Origin: Planctomycetota bacterium
GTDB lineage: Bacteria > Planctomycetota > Planctomycetia > JALXBF01
Assembly (NCBI GenBank): GCA_026991575.1
Contig: JALXBF010000105.1
Location: forward strand, 62,001 to 126,000
Direction of reading: 5' to 3'
Length of the DNA stretch: 64,000 nt
The translations under genes were made by a program, and so were the position numbers. Under the pieces are notes generated by a model. It was not told where the DNA came from, did no database searches, and saw only the letters and a list, made by a program, of their open reading frames with translations. Shown here piece by piece: positions 38,113-46,735 of the stretch (the first letter of the stretch is position 1; every line of letters begins with the position of its first letter).

Positions 38113-38754
38113 ATGAGAGTGCTGATCACTGCTGGTCCAACCCGCGAATACCTCGACGACGTCCGTTTCATCACCAACGCTTCCAGTGGCCAGATGGGCT
38201 ATGCCCTGGCCTTGGCAGCCCAGGCGGCCGGTTGGGACGTGGTGCTCGTCTCAGGACCGGTGTCACTGGAACCACCTCGAGGCGTCGAGCTGCATAAGGT
38301 GATCTCGGCGCTGGAGATGTACGAGACAGTCATGGAGCTGGTCGACGGCGTGCAGGGGGTCATTGGCGCGGCCGCCGTGGCGGATTACCGGCCGAAGTTC
38401 CGTCACGAAGGCAAGATCCGTCGGAGCGCCGACCCGCTCGTCGTTGAACTCGTCCCCAACCCGGACATCCTGGCCGAGGTCGGTAGGCGGAAGCGGGCCG
38501 ATCAGTGGATCGTCGGCTTCGCCCTGGAACCGTCACTGGCAGATCTTGAAGCCCCCCGGCGAAAGCTTCAGACCAAGAACTGCGATGCCCTCTGCATTAA
38601 CCCCTCCAGCGTGTTGGACGAAGCGTGGACGGAGGTCTACCTGATGGACCGCTCTGGCGAGCTGCGCAGCCGCTGGAAGGGCCCCAAACTGAACGTGGCC
38701 GCGGAAATCGTCGGCTGGATCGTTGAAAACCTTGCCCGGTCCAACACCGCCTGA
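38113..38754 (+). CDS. coaB: Phosphopantothenate-cysteine ligase (stand-alone CoaB)
   Basis: A 213-residue synthetase domain of CoaBC. It begins VLITAGPTREYLDDVRFITNASSGQMGYALA, the family nucleotide-binding start, and contains AAAVADYRPK and KLQTKNCDALCIN, matching the NDIS/K-loop region. It activates 4'-phosphopantothenate (with CTP in most bacteria) for coupling with cysteine. It lies 34 bases after coaC. The split from coaC looks genuine, as there is a clean stop and a separate start. Confidence 0.92.
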   Translation: MRVLITAGPTREYLDDVRFITNASSGQMGYALALAAQAAGWDVVLVSGPVSLEPPRGVELHKVISALEMYETVMELVDGVQGVIGAAAVADYRPKFRHEGKIRRSADPLVVELVPNPDILAEVGRRKRADQWIVGFALEPSLADLEAPRRKLQTKNCDALCINPSSVLDEAWTEVYLMDRSGELRSRWKGPKLNVAAEIVGWIVENLARSNTA

Positions 38755-38755
38755 G

Positions 38756-39751
38756 ATGACTGCCGCACTGGATCGCCGTACATTCCTCGGCCTGCTGCCG
38801 GCCGTGCTAATCACTCGGCAAACCGCTACCGACGCGCCTGCCATCGGCGCCCCCCAGAACGTCGGACCGCGTGGCCGGCCCAAGGTCGTCTCCCGCCTGG
38901 TGATCACCAGACCGGGAGTCTACGAGAACTACGTGGTCGACTGCCAGTGGCAGGGCGGCAACCGCGTCAAAATCACCGCCGACAACGTCATCCTGAGGCA
39001 CTGTGAGATCCGCAACGCTTCCGGTAACGGCATCGGGGTCTTCGGCCGTAACGTCCGGATCGAGCATTGCCACATCCACCACATGCTAGCCGGAACCTTC
39101 TCGAACCAGCGCGACGCCCACGGCATCACCGGCGGCTGGTACCAGGTGGTCATCCGCCACTGCAACATCCACCACGTTTCGGGTGATTGCATCCAGTTCG
39201 ATCCGGACCGCACAAGCCGCGGTCGGGTGCTGATCGAAAACTGCACGCTCTGGACCGGGCCGCTGCCTGAGGCTGCTGCGGGCTTTCAAGCCGGCGAACG
39301 TCCCGGAGAGAACGCCGTCGATACCAAGACACCCCCTCCCACCGTCGACAGCCCTCGCTGCGAACTCGTCATCCGCCGCTGCTACTGCCACGGCTGGAAC
39401 CAGCCGGCTCAGATCACCAACTGCGCGGCGCTCAACATTAAGGAACACGTGCGCGCGCTGATCGAAGAATGCGTCTTCCGCAACAACGAAATCTGCTTCC
39501 GGCTACGTGGCCCGGGCAAACGCGGCGGCGCCCTGGTCACCATCCGCCGCTGTGCCGTCTACGATTCGAAGATCGCGATTCGCATGGAAGACCGTCTCCG
39601 TAACCTGACCGTCACTGACCTCTATGTGGGGCCGGGCGTCCGCCGGCTGGTGCAGCAGGCCGGCAAGCGGCCCTTTCCCGGGTTCCGAATGAGTCGCCCA
39701 CGAAAAGCGCCCCCAATCGATGAGTTGCTGCGCCGCGGCTTCGGCCACTGA
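38756..39751 (+). CDS. Exported right-handed beta-helix protein
   Basis: A 331-residue protein. The N-terminus has a Tat-like signal (RRTFLG followed by a hydrophobic stretch). The mature part shows periodic rungs such as VILRHCEIRNASGNGIGV, VRIEHCHIHHM and VVIRHCNIHHVSGDCI, typical of parallel beta-helices of the pectate-lyase type, many with His and Cys in the turns. It may bind or cleave polysaccharide, but no catalytic residues are assigned. The ATG at 38756 starts one base after the coaB stop; the frame could extend 11 codons further back into coaB. The neighbouring GH2 gene suggests glycan use. Confidence 0.78.
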   Translation: MTAALDRRTFLGLLPAVLITRQTATDAPAIGAPQNVGPRGRPKVVSRLVITRPGVYENYVVDCQWQGGNRVKITADNVILRHCEIRNASGNGIGVFGRNVRIEHCHIHHMLAGTFSNQRDAHGITGGWYQVVIRHCNIHHVSGDCIQFDPDRTSRGRVLIENCTLWTGPLPEAAAGFQAGERPGENAVDTKTPPPTVDSPRCELVIRRCYCHGWNQPAQITNCAALNIKEHVRALIEECVFRNNEICFRLRGPGKRGGALVTIRRCAVYDSKIAIRMEDRLRNLTVTDLYVGPGVRRLVQQAGKRPFPGFRMSRPRKAPPIDELLRRGFGH

Positions 39752-39807
39752 GTCTCGAGAGGCTGCGGAGCTCCAGCTCGTGACGAGCCTTAGGGAGTCA
39801 GGGAGCA

Positions 39808-41637
39808 ATGGTGCGACACTATTCCTTGAGCGTGCTGAGCGTACTCAGCCTGTCGCTGACAATCCAGGCCGCCGACTGGAAACCCGTCGGCGGTCAGATC
39901 ATGACACCGTGGGCTGCCAAGGTCCGTCCCCACAACGTCTGGGCTGAGTATCCACGGCCACAAATGGTCCGCGACTCGTGGATCAACCTGAACGGCCTCT
40001 GGGACTACGCGATTGTCCCGGCCGATGCCGACCGTCCCAGCAGCTACGACGGCAAGATCCTTGTCCCCTTCCCCGTCGAAAGCGCCCTGTCGGGCGTCAA
40101 GAAACCGGTCCGGCCCGATCAAGCCGTCTGGTACCGGCGCACATTCCGGATCCCGCCCGACTGGCAGGGCACGCGGGTGCTGCTGCACTTCGAAGCCGTT
40201 GATTGGCATACCCGGGTATGGCTCAACGGCGAATTCGTCGGTGAGCACAAGGGCGGCTATGATCCGTTCAGCTTCGAGGTCACCGAACAACTCATGCGCG
40301 AAGGTGACAACGAACTGGTCGTCCGCGTCTGGGATCCAACCGACCAGGGCTGGCAGCCACGCGGGAAGCAGGTACTGCGGCCCCATGGCATCTGGTATAC
40401 GGCCGTCACTGGCATCTGGCAGACGGTCTGGCTGGAGGCGGTTCCGCGGAGTTTCATCAGCAGCTTCCGCGTGTACCCGAAGGCTGCTACGGGCGAGGCA
40501 ACCTTTGTGGTGCGAACGCATGGTGCAACGAACACCGCCAGGCTGGAGCTGATCGTCCACCGCGTCAGCTGCCGCGATACGGAAGAACGGATCAAGACCG
40601 TGCACGCGCGCGCCGGTGTCGGAGAACCGCTGCGTATCAGAATACCTGAGCCCCGCCTCTGGAGCCCGCAAACCCCCTGGCTCTACCACGGTCAACTGCG
40701 GCTGCTGACCGATCAGGGAGCCATCGTCGATGAGGTCTCCCTTTACTTTGGCCTGCGCGACGTGGCGGTACGCAAGGCAAGCGATGGCTTTAACCGGCTG
40801 TTCCTCAACGGCAAGCCTGTCTTCCACTTCGGTCCGCTCGACCAGGGCTGGTGGCCCGACGGTCTGTACACAGCACCAAGCGATGAGGCGTTGCGGTTCG
40901 ACGTGGAGACGATGAAGAAGTTCCAGTACAACGCGGTGCGCAAGCACGTCAAAGTCGAACCACGTCGCTGGTACTACTGGTGCGATCGCCTGGGACTGAT
41001 GGTCTGGCAGGATATGCCCAGCGGGGACCGCTTCGTGCGCCGCGGTCAGCCGGACATCGTGCGCAGTAAGGAGTCAGCCGAGAACTTCTACCGAGAATAC
41101 GAGGCGCTGATCGAGACCCACTTCAACCATCCGTCCATCGTGATGTGGGTCCCGTTCAACGAAGGCTGGGGCCAGTTCGAGACGGAAAAGGTAGTCGCGT
41201 TCACGAAGCAGCAGGATCCGACCCGGCTCGTCAACAACGCCAGCGGCTGGGAAGACCGCGGTGTCGGTGACGTGATCGATATCCACCGCTATCCCGGCCC
41301 GGCGATGCCACAGCCAGAACCGAAACGCGCCGCCGTGTTGGGCGAGTTTGGGGGACTGGGATTGCCGCTGCCAGGCCATCTCTGGGTCCAGCGCGAGAAC
41401 TGGGGATACCGCACGTACAGGAGCCGGGCCGAGCTGGAACGGGCCTACTTGGAGTTGATGGCGAAGCTGAAGCCGCTCATCCGTAACGGCCTGGCCGCTG
41501 CCATCTACACCCAGCTCAGCGACGTTGAGCGTGAGGTCAACGGCGTGCTGACCTACGATCGGAAGGTGATCAAGTTCGATCTGCCGCGCATCACTCCGGT
41601 GCACGATTCGTTCTACGAACTAGGAAGCCCGAAGTAG
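39808..41637 (+). CDS. Secreted glycoside hydrolase family 2 protein
   Basis: A 609-residue enzyme with an N-terminal signal peptide (to about residue 22), a jelly-roll sugar-binding domain (VWYRRTFRIP, VWLNGEFVGEHKGGYDPFSFEVT), an Ig-like domain and a TIM barrel. The catalytic acid/base is E452 in FNEGWGQ and the nucleophile is probably E513 in GEFGG. This is the GH2 layout shared by beta-galactosidases, glucuronidases and mannosidases; specificity cannot be read. AGGGAG lies 10 bases before the ATG. It may act with the beta-helix protein on polysaccharides. Confidence 0.9.
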   Translation: MVRHYSLSVLSVLSLSLTIQAADWKPVGGQIMTPWAAKVRPHNVWAEYPRPQMVRDSWINLNGLWDYAIVPADADRPSSYDGKILVPFPVESALSGVKKPVRPDQAVWYRRTFRIPPDWQGTRVLLHFEAVDWHTRVWLNGEFVGEHKGGYDPFSFEVTEQLMREGDNELVVRVWDPTDQGWQPRGKQVLRPHGIWYTAVTGIWQTVWLEAVPRSFISSFRVYPKAATGEATFVVRTHGATNTARLELIVHRVSCRDTEERIKTVHARAGVGEPLRIRIPEPRLWSPQTPWLYHGQLRLLTDQGAIVDEVSLYFGLRDVAVRKASDGFNRLFLNGKPVFHFGPLDQGWWPDGLYTAPSDEALRFDVETMKKFQYNAVRKHVKVEPRRWYYWCDRLGLMVWQDMPSGDRFVRRGQPDIVRSKESAENFYREYEALIETHFNHPSIVMWVPFNEGWGQFETEKVVAFTKQQDPTRLVNNASGWEDRGVGDVIDIHRYPGPAMPQPEPKRAAVLGEFGGLGLPLPGHLWVQRENWGYRTYRSRAELERAYLELMAKLKPLIRNGLAAAIYTQLSDVEREVNGVLTYDRKVIKFDLPRITPVHDSFYELGSPK

Positions 41638-41735
41638 TGGCATCGGAACCGCACTGGTCATGTAGAACCGGTCCGGTGGCGGCCGTTGGTCCGCGGGCGT
41701 GCGTGCGACGCTTAGCTTGCCAGAGCCCGTATTCT

Positions 41736-43298
41736 TCAGAATTCGACCATGGCCGTGACCACGTGGACGACCAGCGCAGCAAGCGTCGCAAGGAGGACCG
41801 TTCGGGTGACGGCCCCGGTCACCTCGCGCTCGGTCCGCTTGGGCCCGTGTGAGCAGTGGTATGCGATCAATCCGGTCAGCCAACCGCACGTGGCCAGCTT
41901 GAAAGCCGCCCACGTGCTCGCCACCGACCAGCCCCCGTGTTGTGTGGCCAGCTGTTCGTGAATCCAGCGGGACCAGAACAGGGCGCCCAACTCCGGGTAG
42001 CGTCCGCAGAAGGTCAACAGGCTCGCTACCAGAGCGGCCCCGTAGGCAATCGCCCCCATCAAGACGCTGCCCACGGCCAGGACCCACAACAGCGGCGTCA
42101 GCAGGTACCGCTCGGGTGCTGCACCGACCGTGCGCAGCGCGTCGATCTGGCCGGTGTGGCTCTTGACTGCGATGTCCGCCGCAGCGGCCGCGCCACACCG
42201 GGCGGCAATCAGGATCGTCGTGAGCACGGGCACAATGACGCGAAAGAGCGTAAAACCGATGCCGGCAAGCACGTCTTCAACAACAAAAGGCTCGAGCACC
42301 TTGCGATAAGGCAAGTGCTCGAACGTGAAGTGCGTACTCACAAAGCCCGCGATTAGACCCGCGGTCAGGATGTACACGATCGCTCCCTTACCCATCAGCA
42401 GCCGAACGTCATGCCGCAGCAGCGGGATCACCCAGCGGATTCTCACAGGCCAGGCCAGCAACTGCGCGAGGCCCAACACGACGCGTTCGCCGGCCAGACC
42501 GACGGCTGCAATCGGCCAGGCTAACCGCCGCAGCCACGGTGTCGGTTCAACCTCGTCGTCCGCTCCGGCTGTCTCGTCCGCACCGCATTGGACGATCCGC
42601 TCGATCTCGCGGACTAGCTCGTCCCGGTCCTCCGAGGCCATGCGTCTCAATTCACCACGTGCCGAATCGAGCACGTAGACCTCGTCGGCCACCGAGAGGA
42701 ACGATTCGTAATCGTGCGTGACGATGATGGTCGTCGCGCCCGGTTGGCGATCGTGCTGGTCCCGGATAACGCGTGCAACGTCCTTAGCCGTGACCGGATC
42801 CAAGCCGGCGGTCGGTTCGTCGTAAAGGACGATTGGTGCGTGCGCGGCGAGCGCGCGCGCCACGGCGCAACGACGTGCTTCGCCACCGCTCAACGCTGCC
42901 GTCGGCCGGTCCAGCGGCACCCGCAGCTGGGTCAGCAGCTCGGCAGCGTCCGGCCCATGGCTCCCAGAGGCGTGCTCCGCCGCGAACCGGACGTTGTCCA
43001 ACGGGCTGAACTCCAACAGTAACCCCCCTTGCTGCGGAACCAGGACCGCCTGCAGCGGCCCGTCCTGCGCGCTCAACACCTGTCCCTGAACCGTGATGCC
43101 GTCGCGCCGGGTCGGCCCAAGCAGACCAGCCAGGGCGCGCAGCAACAAGGACTTGCCCGCCCCGCTCGGCCCAATCACCACGTGGACCCGGCCACGGCGG
43201 AACTCCAGTGACGTTGGCCGCAGCACCGTTCGGCCACCCGCCCGGATCGTCAGCTCCCGTAGCCGAACGCCACCCTCATTCGCTGCTTCAGATGACAT
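41736..43298 (-). CDS. MlaF-MlaE fusion: ABC ATPase joined to lipid-transport permease
   Basis: A 520-residue fusion. The ATPase domain (1-230) has Walker A GPSGAGKS (43-50), signature LSGGE (136-140), Walker B VLYDEP (157-162) and H-loop THD. After a short linker comes a five- to six-helix MlaE-type permease (about 250-520) with segments such as VLAGIGFTLFRVIVPVLTTILIAARCGAAAAADI and a central Gly/Ala-rich core. These functions are normally two genes (mlaF, mlaE) of the phospholipid importer/exporter. The ATG at 43298 is taken as start; a TTG ten codons earlier overlaps the end of the upstream gene. It is the second gene after the membrane-anchored partner. Confidence 0.88.
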   Translation of the reverse strand: MSSEAANEGGVRLRELTIRAGGRTVLRPTSLEFRRGRVHVVIGPSGAGKSLLLRALAGLLGPTRRDGITVQGQVLSAQDGPLQAVLVPQQGGLLLEFSPLDNVRFAAEHASGSHGPDAAELLTQLRVPLDRPTAALSGGEARRCAVARALAAHAPIVLYDEPTAGLDPVTAKDVARVIRDQHDRQPGATTIIVTHDYESFLSVADEVYVLDSARGELRRMASEDRDELVREIERIVQCGADETAGADDEVEPTPWLRRLAWPIAAVGLAGERVVLGLAQLLAWPVRIRWVIPLLRHDVRLLMGKGAIVYILTAGLIAGFVSTHFTFEHLPYRKVLEPFVVEDVLAGIGFTLFRVIVPVLTTILIAARCGAAAAADIAVKSHTGQIDALRTVGAAPERYLLTPLLWVLAVGSVLMGAIAYGAALVASLLTFCGRYPELGALFWSRWIHEQLATQHGGWSVASTWAAFKLATCGWLTGLIAYHCSHGPKRTEREVTGAVTRTVLLATLAALVVHVVTAMVEF

Positions 43299-43324
43299 CC
43301 TCTCGCACCCCCACACGTTCTGCC

Positions 43325-44632
43325 TCAAAACCCTTCGGCAACCGTCGTACTCGTCGCTCCCCGATCACGCTCTTCCACCGGTTCGAGCAAGACGAATCGT
43401 TCGCCATGCCGGACCGCCGTGACTTTCAACACGAACGCGACTGCCGGTCGGATGTGGCCGCGCCGATCGAACAACGCCATCTTCAGCTGGTCCCGAATCG
43501 GCGTGCGGAGTCGCTTGACAAGAGCCATCAGATCCGTCTGAAACGCTGGCGAATTCAACTGCTCGGCCACCACCTGCCGCAGCTGCCTCGAGTGAGCAAC
43601 GTCCAGGCACGCCTCCTCCACAATCGCGCGTAGCCGAGGCAGGAACTCTCCCATTTTCCGCCGGAACACGCGGCCAATGACCTGCTGGAGCCGCCTGTCC
43701 GTTGTTACCGCCCGCGCTATGCCGGCAAACGCCTCCTCCAACTGCCTGACGGTCGCCGGCTCGTCGATCACCCTGCTGACTTCCTTGACCATCGCCGCCA
43801 CCAGGTCCTCGCGGTTTGGCACCCATGTGCCGGCCGCGATCCGTTGGAGCGACTCGAGAAGCTCCTCCCCCCGGATTCGACTGACTGCTCGCCTAAGCAC
43901 GTCCACGAGAACATTACGCACCGATATCTGATTTGCCACCTCCAGCATTACCGGTTCTAGCCGCTCTTGGAGCACGGCCTTTAGCTGTTGCCGCGTGCGC
44001 TCGTCGCGGGCAACCTCCTGTGCGACCGCGGCTGCAAACTCCGCGGCGATAGCCCGCAACTCGTCGGCACGTCTACTTAGACTAGCCTCCAGCGTGGCCA
44101 TCACCACTTCAAGCACCGGCTGCCCGTGCCTGGCCATCAGCGCCGGCAGCTCCCCCCAAGCCTGCTCCGTTACCTGCGACAACCCCTGCTTAAGAGCCGC
44201 CAACACTTCGGGATCCGACAAGAGCCATTCGGACAGCCGGTCTAGCGGTACGAGACCCGCGTAAGCGTACGCGACCAGCTTGCGGTGCCCGGTCACGGAA
44301 CCCGTCGCAAGAATAAGCTCAAGTTGCGAACTGCCTTGGGTATCACCACCGCTGCTCCGAACGCGAACGTAGCCAGCCCACCGGAACGAGCTTCCGTCGC
44401 GGTAGTAGACCGGAGCCCCCTGCCATGCTGACAGCGAAGCGACCGGCGGCGGCTGCCCCCAGACGACCTCGTAGCGACGATCCGTGCCATCCGATAGCCA
44501 GTTCAGCGCACCACGGCCAACTCGGCCCGGCACCTGCCGAACCACACGTCCGGCTGGTACAAACACCACGAAAACTGCCACCAAAGCGATCGTGGCCAGG
44601 CCGAAGATCAGGTGGCGTAGTTCGAACTGCAT
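43325..44632 (-). CDS. Membrane-anchored helical protein, possible divergent MCE/MlaD-like partner
   Basis: A 435-residue protein with one N-terminal membrane helix (about 7-27). A short beta-rich part follows (about 60-110) in which GAPVYYRDGSSFRWAGYVRV is reminiscent of the MCE-domain pattern seen in MlaD, and then a long, mostly helical region (about 130-400). The gene directly precedes the MlaF-MlaE fusion on the same strand, the usual place of the MCE subunit. AGAGGA lies 8 bases before the ATG at 44632. The MCE relationship is a weak-similarity guess; the helical part would be an elongated periplasmic channel or coiled region. Confidence 0.6.
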   Translation of the reverse strand: MQFELRHLIFGLATIALVAVFVVFVPAGRVVRQVPGRVGRGALNWLSDGTDRRYEVVWGQPPPVASLSAWQGAPVYYRDGSSFRWAGYVRVRSSGGDTQGSSQLELILATGSVTGHRKLVAYAYAGLVPLDRLSEWLLSDPEVLAALKQGLSQVTEQAWGELPALMARHGQPVLEVVMATLEASLSRRADELRAIAAEFAAAVAQEVARDERTRQQLKAVLQERLEPVMLEVANQISVRNVLVDVLRRAVSRIRGEELLESLQRIAAGTWVPNREDLVAAMVKEVSRVIDEPATVRQLEEAFAGIARAVTTDRRLQQVIGRVFRRKMGEFLPRLRAIVEEACLDVAHSRQLRQVVAEQLNSPAFQTDLMALVKRLRTPIRDQLKMALFDRRGHIRPAVAFVLKVTAVRHGERFVLLEPVEERDRGATSTTVAEGF

Positions 44633-44975
44633 GGCCACATTCCTCTAGATAACGGTTTGCGGTGCCGCCCGCCGCTGGCTCACAGACTCGGCCTCCGCCG
44701 TGCTGTCCGCCAAACGTATTCGTGCGCCGCCGGCACGCTTTGAGCTGAGGCTTGTGGGCGGTTCAAATAACCGCCGGCATCGAATGACCGACCTACCAAC
44801 CACAGCATGGCTGCACGCTAGGAAGCCCCCTTGAAAAACCCTGTGGCACTGCCCGTCCGAGACGCTCACCCACGCTTTCGCCCACAGCTTGCGTGCCTTC
44901 TGCATCGACTCGCGGGCCCTGTTCGGAAGGCAACCCCGCGTGCTGAGGAACATGCTTGCCGGCGGAACACCCCGG
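44633..44975. other. Spacer upstream of the MCE-like gene
   Basis: About 340 bases. Long minus-strand frames cross it, but their translations are Arg/Ser/Cys rich and carry no recognisable motif. It may include 3' remnants of the broken gene next to it. No tRNA or terminator is seen. Confidence 0.4.
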
Positions 44976-45514
44976 CTATGGTAGCAGTTCGGTGAGATCT
45001 CTTGCCGAAGCTTCGCCAGCTCCCCTCGATGCGCGCGACACCGCCTCCAGCACCGAGTTGAACAGCGCCAACAGATTGGATTGCGACAATGCCGCGCGCT
45101 CCCTGCCCGCCGCCCGAAACCGGAGACGGTGGTGGCGACCGCAACCAGATGCCCCCCGGCCCAGCCACGTCCTGCAACTGCACCCCTAGCATCCCCCACA
45201 CACACACCTCGGCCGTCACGCCGCGCGGCCGCTCTGCGCGGTCCTCTGCTGGGTACGCGCCCATGTCGCCGGTGGCTAAGCAAGCCAACTGGCGCAAGAA
45301 CTGCCAGATGGGGCCGACGCGGGACCAAGCACAACACGCTCGCCGCTCGCCTCCGCTCCGGTGCCCGTGCCCATGGACAACGCGCGTACAGTTTAAGCTC
45401 GCCCCAGGACGTCTTCTTGGACTCGAATCCGCGCACTCCTTGGCCGCTCGCTGATGAACCCAGCGCCAGAGCGGCGACGAGGACCGGCGTCGCGCAGACC
45501 AGCAACCGCTGCAT
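44976..45514 (-). pseudogene. Frameshifted secreted-protein gene remnant
   Basis: At 45514 an ATG starts a clear signal peptide (MQRLLVCATPVLVAALALG...ASGQ) followed by FESKKTSWGELKLYA. Beyond about 45390 the frame loses coding character. Coding-like sequence then appears in another frame (about 45300-45150: ATGDMGAYPAEDRAER, TAEVCVWGMLGVQLQD), and in the third frame from about 45119 to a TAG at 44976 (ALSQSNLLALFNSVLEAVSR, ARDLTELLP). A single intact product is impossible without at least two indels, so this is a decayed gene or contains sequencing errors. No homologue recognised. Confidence 0.45.
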
Positions 45515-45644
45515 AGAGTGGCAGCCTTTGGCACCCGCCCGCATACCCGGGCGGACAGCACCTACGTATGCTGCCGTGGTGCCGACGGTTGCAACGGAGC
45601 TGCTGCAGGCGGAACGCGCCCAGCAACGCTGCGTGCAAGGGACC

Positions 45645-46541
45645 ATGACAGAAGCCGACGGTTTCTTGTTGGTCGACAAACCGAGCCACATAACATCGCG
45701 CCGCGTGGTAGACGCGGCCGAGCGACTCTTTCCCGGCAAGAAGGTCGGTCACTGCGGAACGCTTGATCCGCTGGCCGAGGGCCTGCTGGTAATAGCCGTC
45801 GGTAAAGCATGCCGCCTCACGGAGATCGTCCACGACCATCCGAAGAGTTACTTGGCGACATTCCAGCTTGGGGTGACCAGCGACACGGACGATGTTACCG
45901 CACCGCTCAGGCCGTCGGGCGATCCGAGTCGCATCAGTGAAATGCAGCTTCGAGAAGCAATCCGGAGGCTAACCGGCGAACTGGACCAGGTGCCCCCGGT
46001 CTACTCGGCCCATCGAGTCGCCGGTCGCCGCGCCTACAGGCTTGCCCGGGCAGGCAAGAAGGTCGAACTGAAGCCGAAGCGCGTCACGGTCTACCGGTTT
46101 GAGCTCCTGCGGTGGCAGTCCCCAGAGGCAGACGTCTTCATCGAGTGCAGCCGCGGTACGTACATTCGCTCCCTGGCCCGAGACCTTGGTCGCCTGCTTG
46201 GCTGCGGCGCAGTGATGAAATCGTTGCGGCGAACGGCCATCGGTCCATTCCATCTGGAAGAGGCCATCCGGTACGCGGAACTGGTTGACGCCGACCGCCC
46301 CCCTGAGCTGAAGCCGATGGGACTGGCCGTCGGCCATCTGCCACGCGTCGCGTTACCTGACGAATTGCTTCGCAAGCTCACGCACGGACAGAGGATCACG
46401 TGGCCGGTGGCCGAACTGAGTGAGCTGACCCGAGTGGCCGTCTTTGATCGCGCCGGCTCCCTGGTTGCGATTGCCTGGTACGAGCCGAGTGGGGCCGAGT
46501 TGAGGCCCAGGTTAGTGTTGCGGAGCGGGTTTTCCGACTGA
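45645..46541 (+). CDS. truB: tRNA pseudouridine(55) synthase
   Basis: A 298-residue TruB that makes pseudouridine 55 in the T loop of tRNAs. It has the N-terminal FLLVDKPSHITS, the catalytic Asp41 in GHCGTLDPLAEGLL, PPVYSAHRVAGRRAY and the SRGTYIRSLARDLG motif, with a short C-terminal extension. Start ATG at 45645 with AAGGGA close upstream; the frame is open far upstream but that part is not coding. It is not in the usual rbfA-truB-rpsO context. Confidence 0.95.
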   Translation: MTEADGFLLVDKPSHITSRRVVDAAERLFPGKKVGHCGTLDPLAEGLLVIAVGKACRLTEIVHDHPKSYLATFQLGVTSDTDDVTAPLRPSGDPSRISEMQLREAIRRLTGELDQVPPVYSAHRVAGRRAYRLARAGKKVELKPKRVTVYRFELLRWQSPEADVFIECSRGTYIRSLARDLGRLLGCGAVMKSLRRTAIGPFHLEEAIRYAELVDADRPPELKPMGLAVGHLPRVALPDELLRKLTHGQRITWPVAELSELTRVAVFDRAGSLVAIAWYEPSGAELRPRLVLRSGFSD

Positions 46542-46735
46542 GTCCCAGTGGCAAGCATCTGAGGCATGCACGGCGAGCCGTGGATCTGCCCACATGTCTG
46601 ACACGCTGTGACCGTTGACGCGCCACGGGAATCCAAGACGCTACACTGGAACAGGTACCCCGCTGACCAGCTGTACCTGCTTCCGGCCCAACCGTTGGTC
46701 CCTCCAGTGCGGCGTCGTAGTTACGAGGAGCTGTC

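Noticed and set aside
44645-45739. Long minus-strand open frame of 364 codons
   Set aside because: Only the internal part from 45514 looks coding, and the frame then becomes Arg/Cys rich. Treated as a pseudogene remnant instead.
46615-46654. TTGACG and TACACT before the sulfatase gene
   Set aside because: The spacer is about 21 bases, too long for a convincing promoter.
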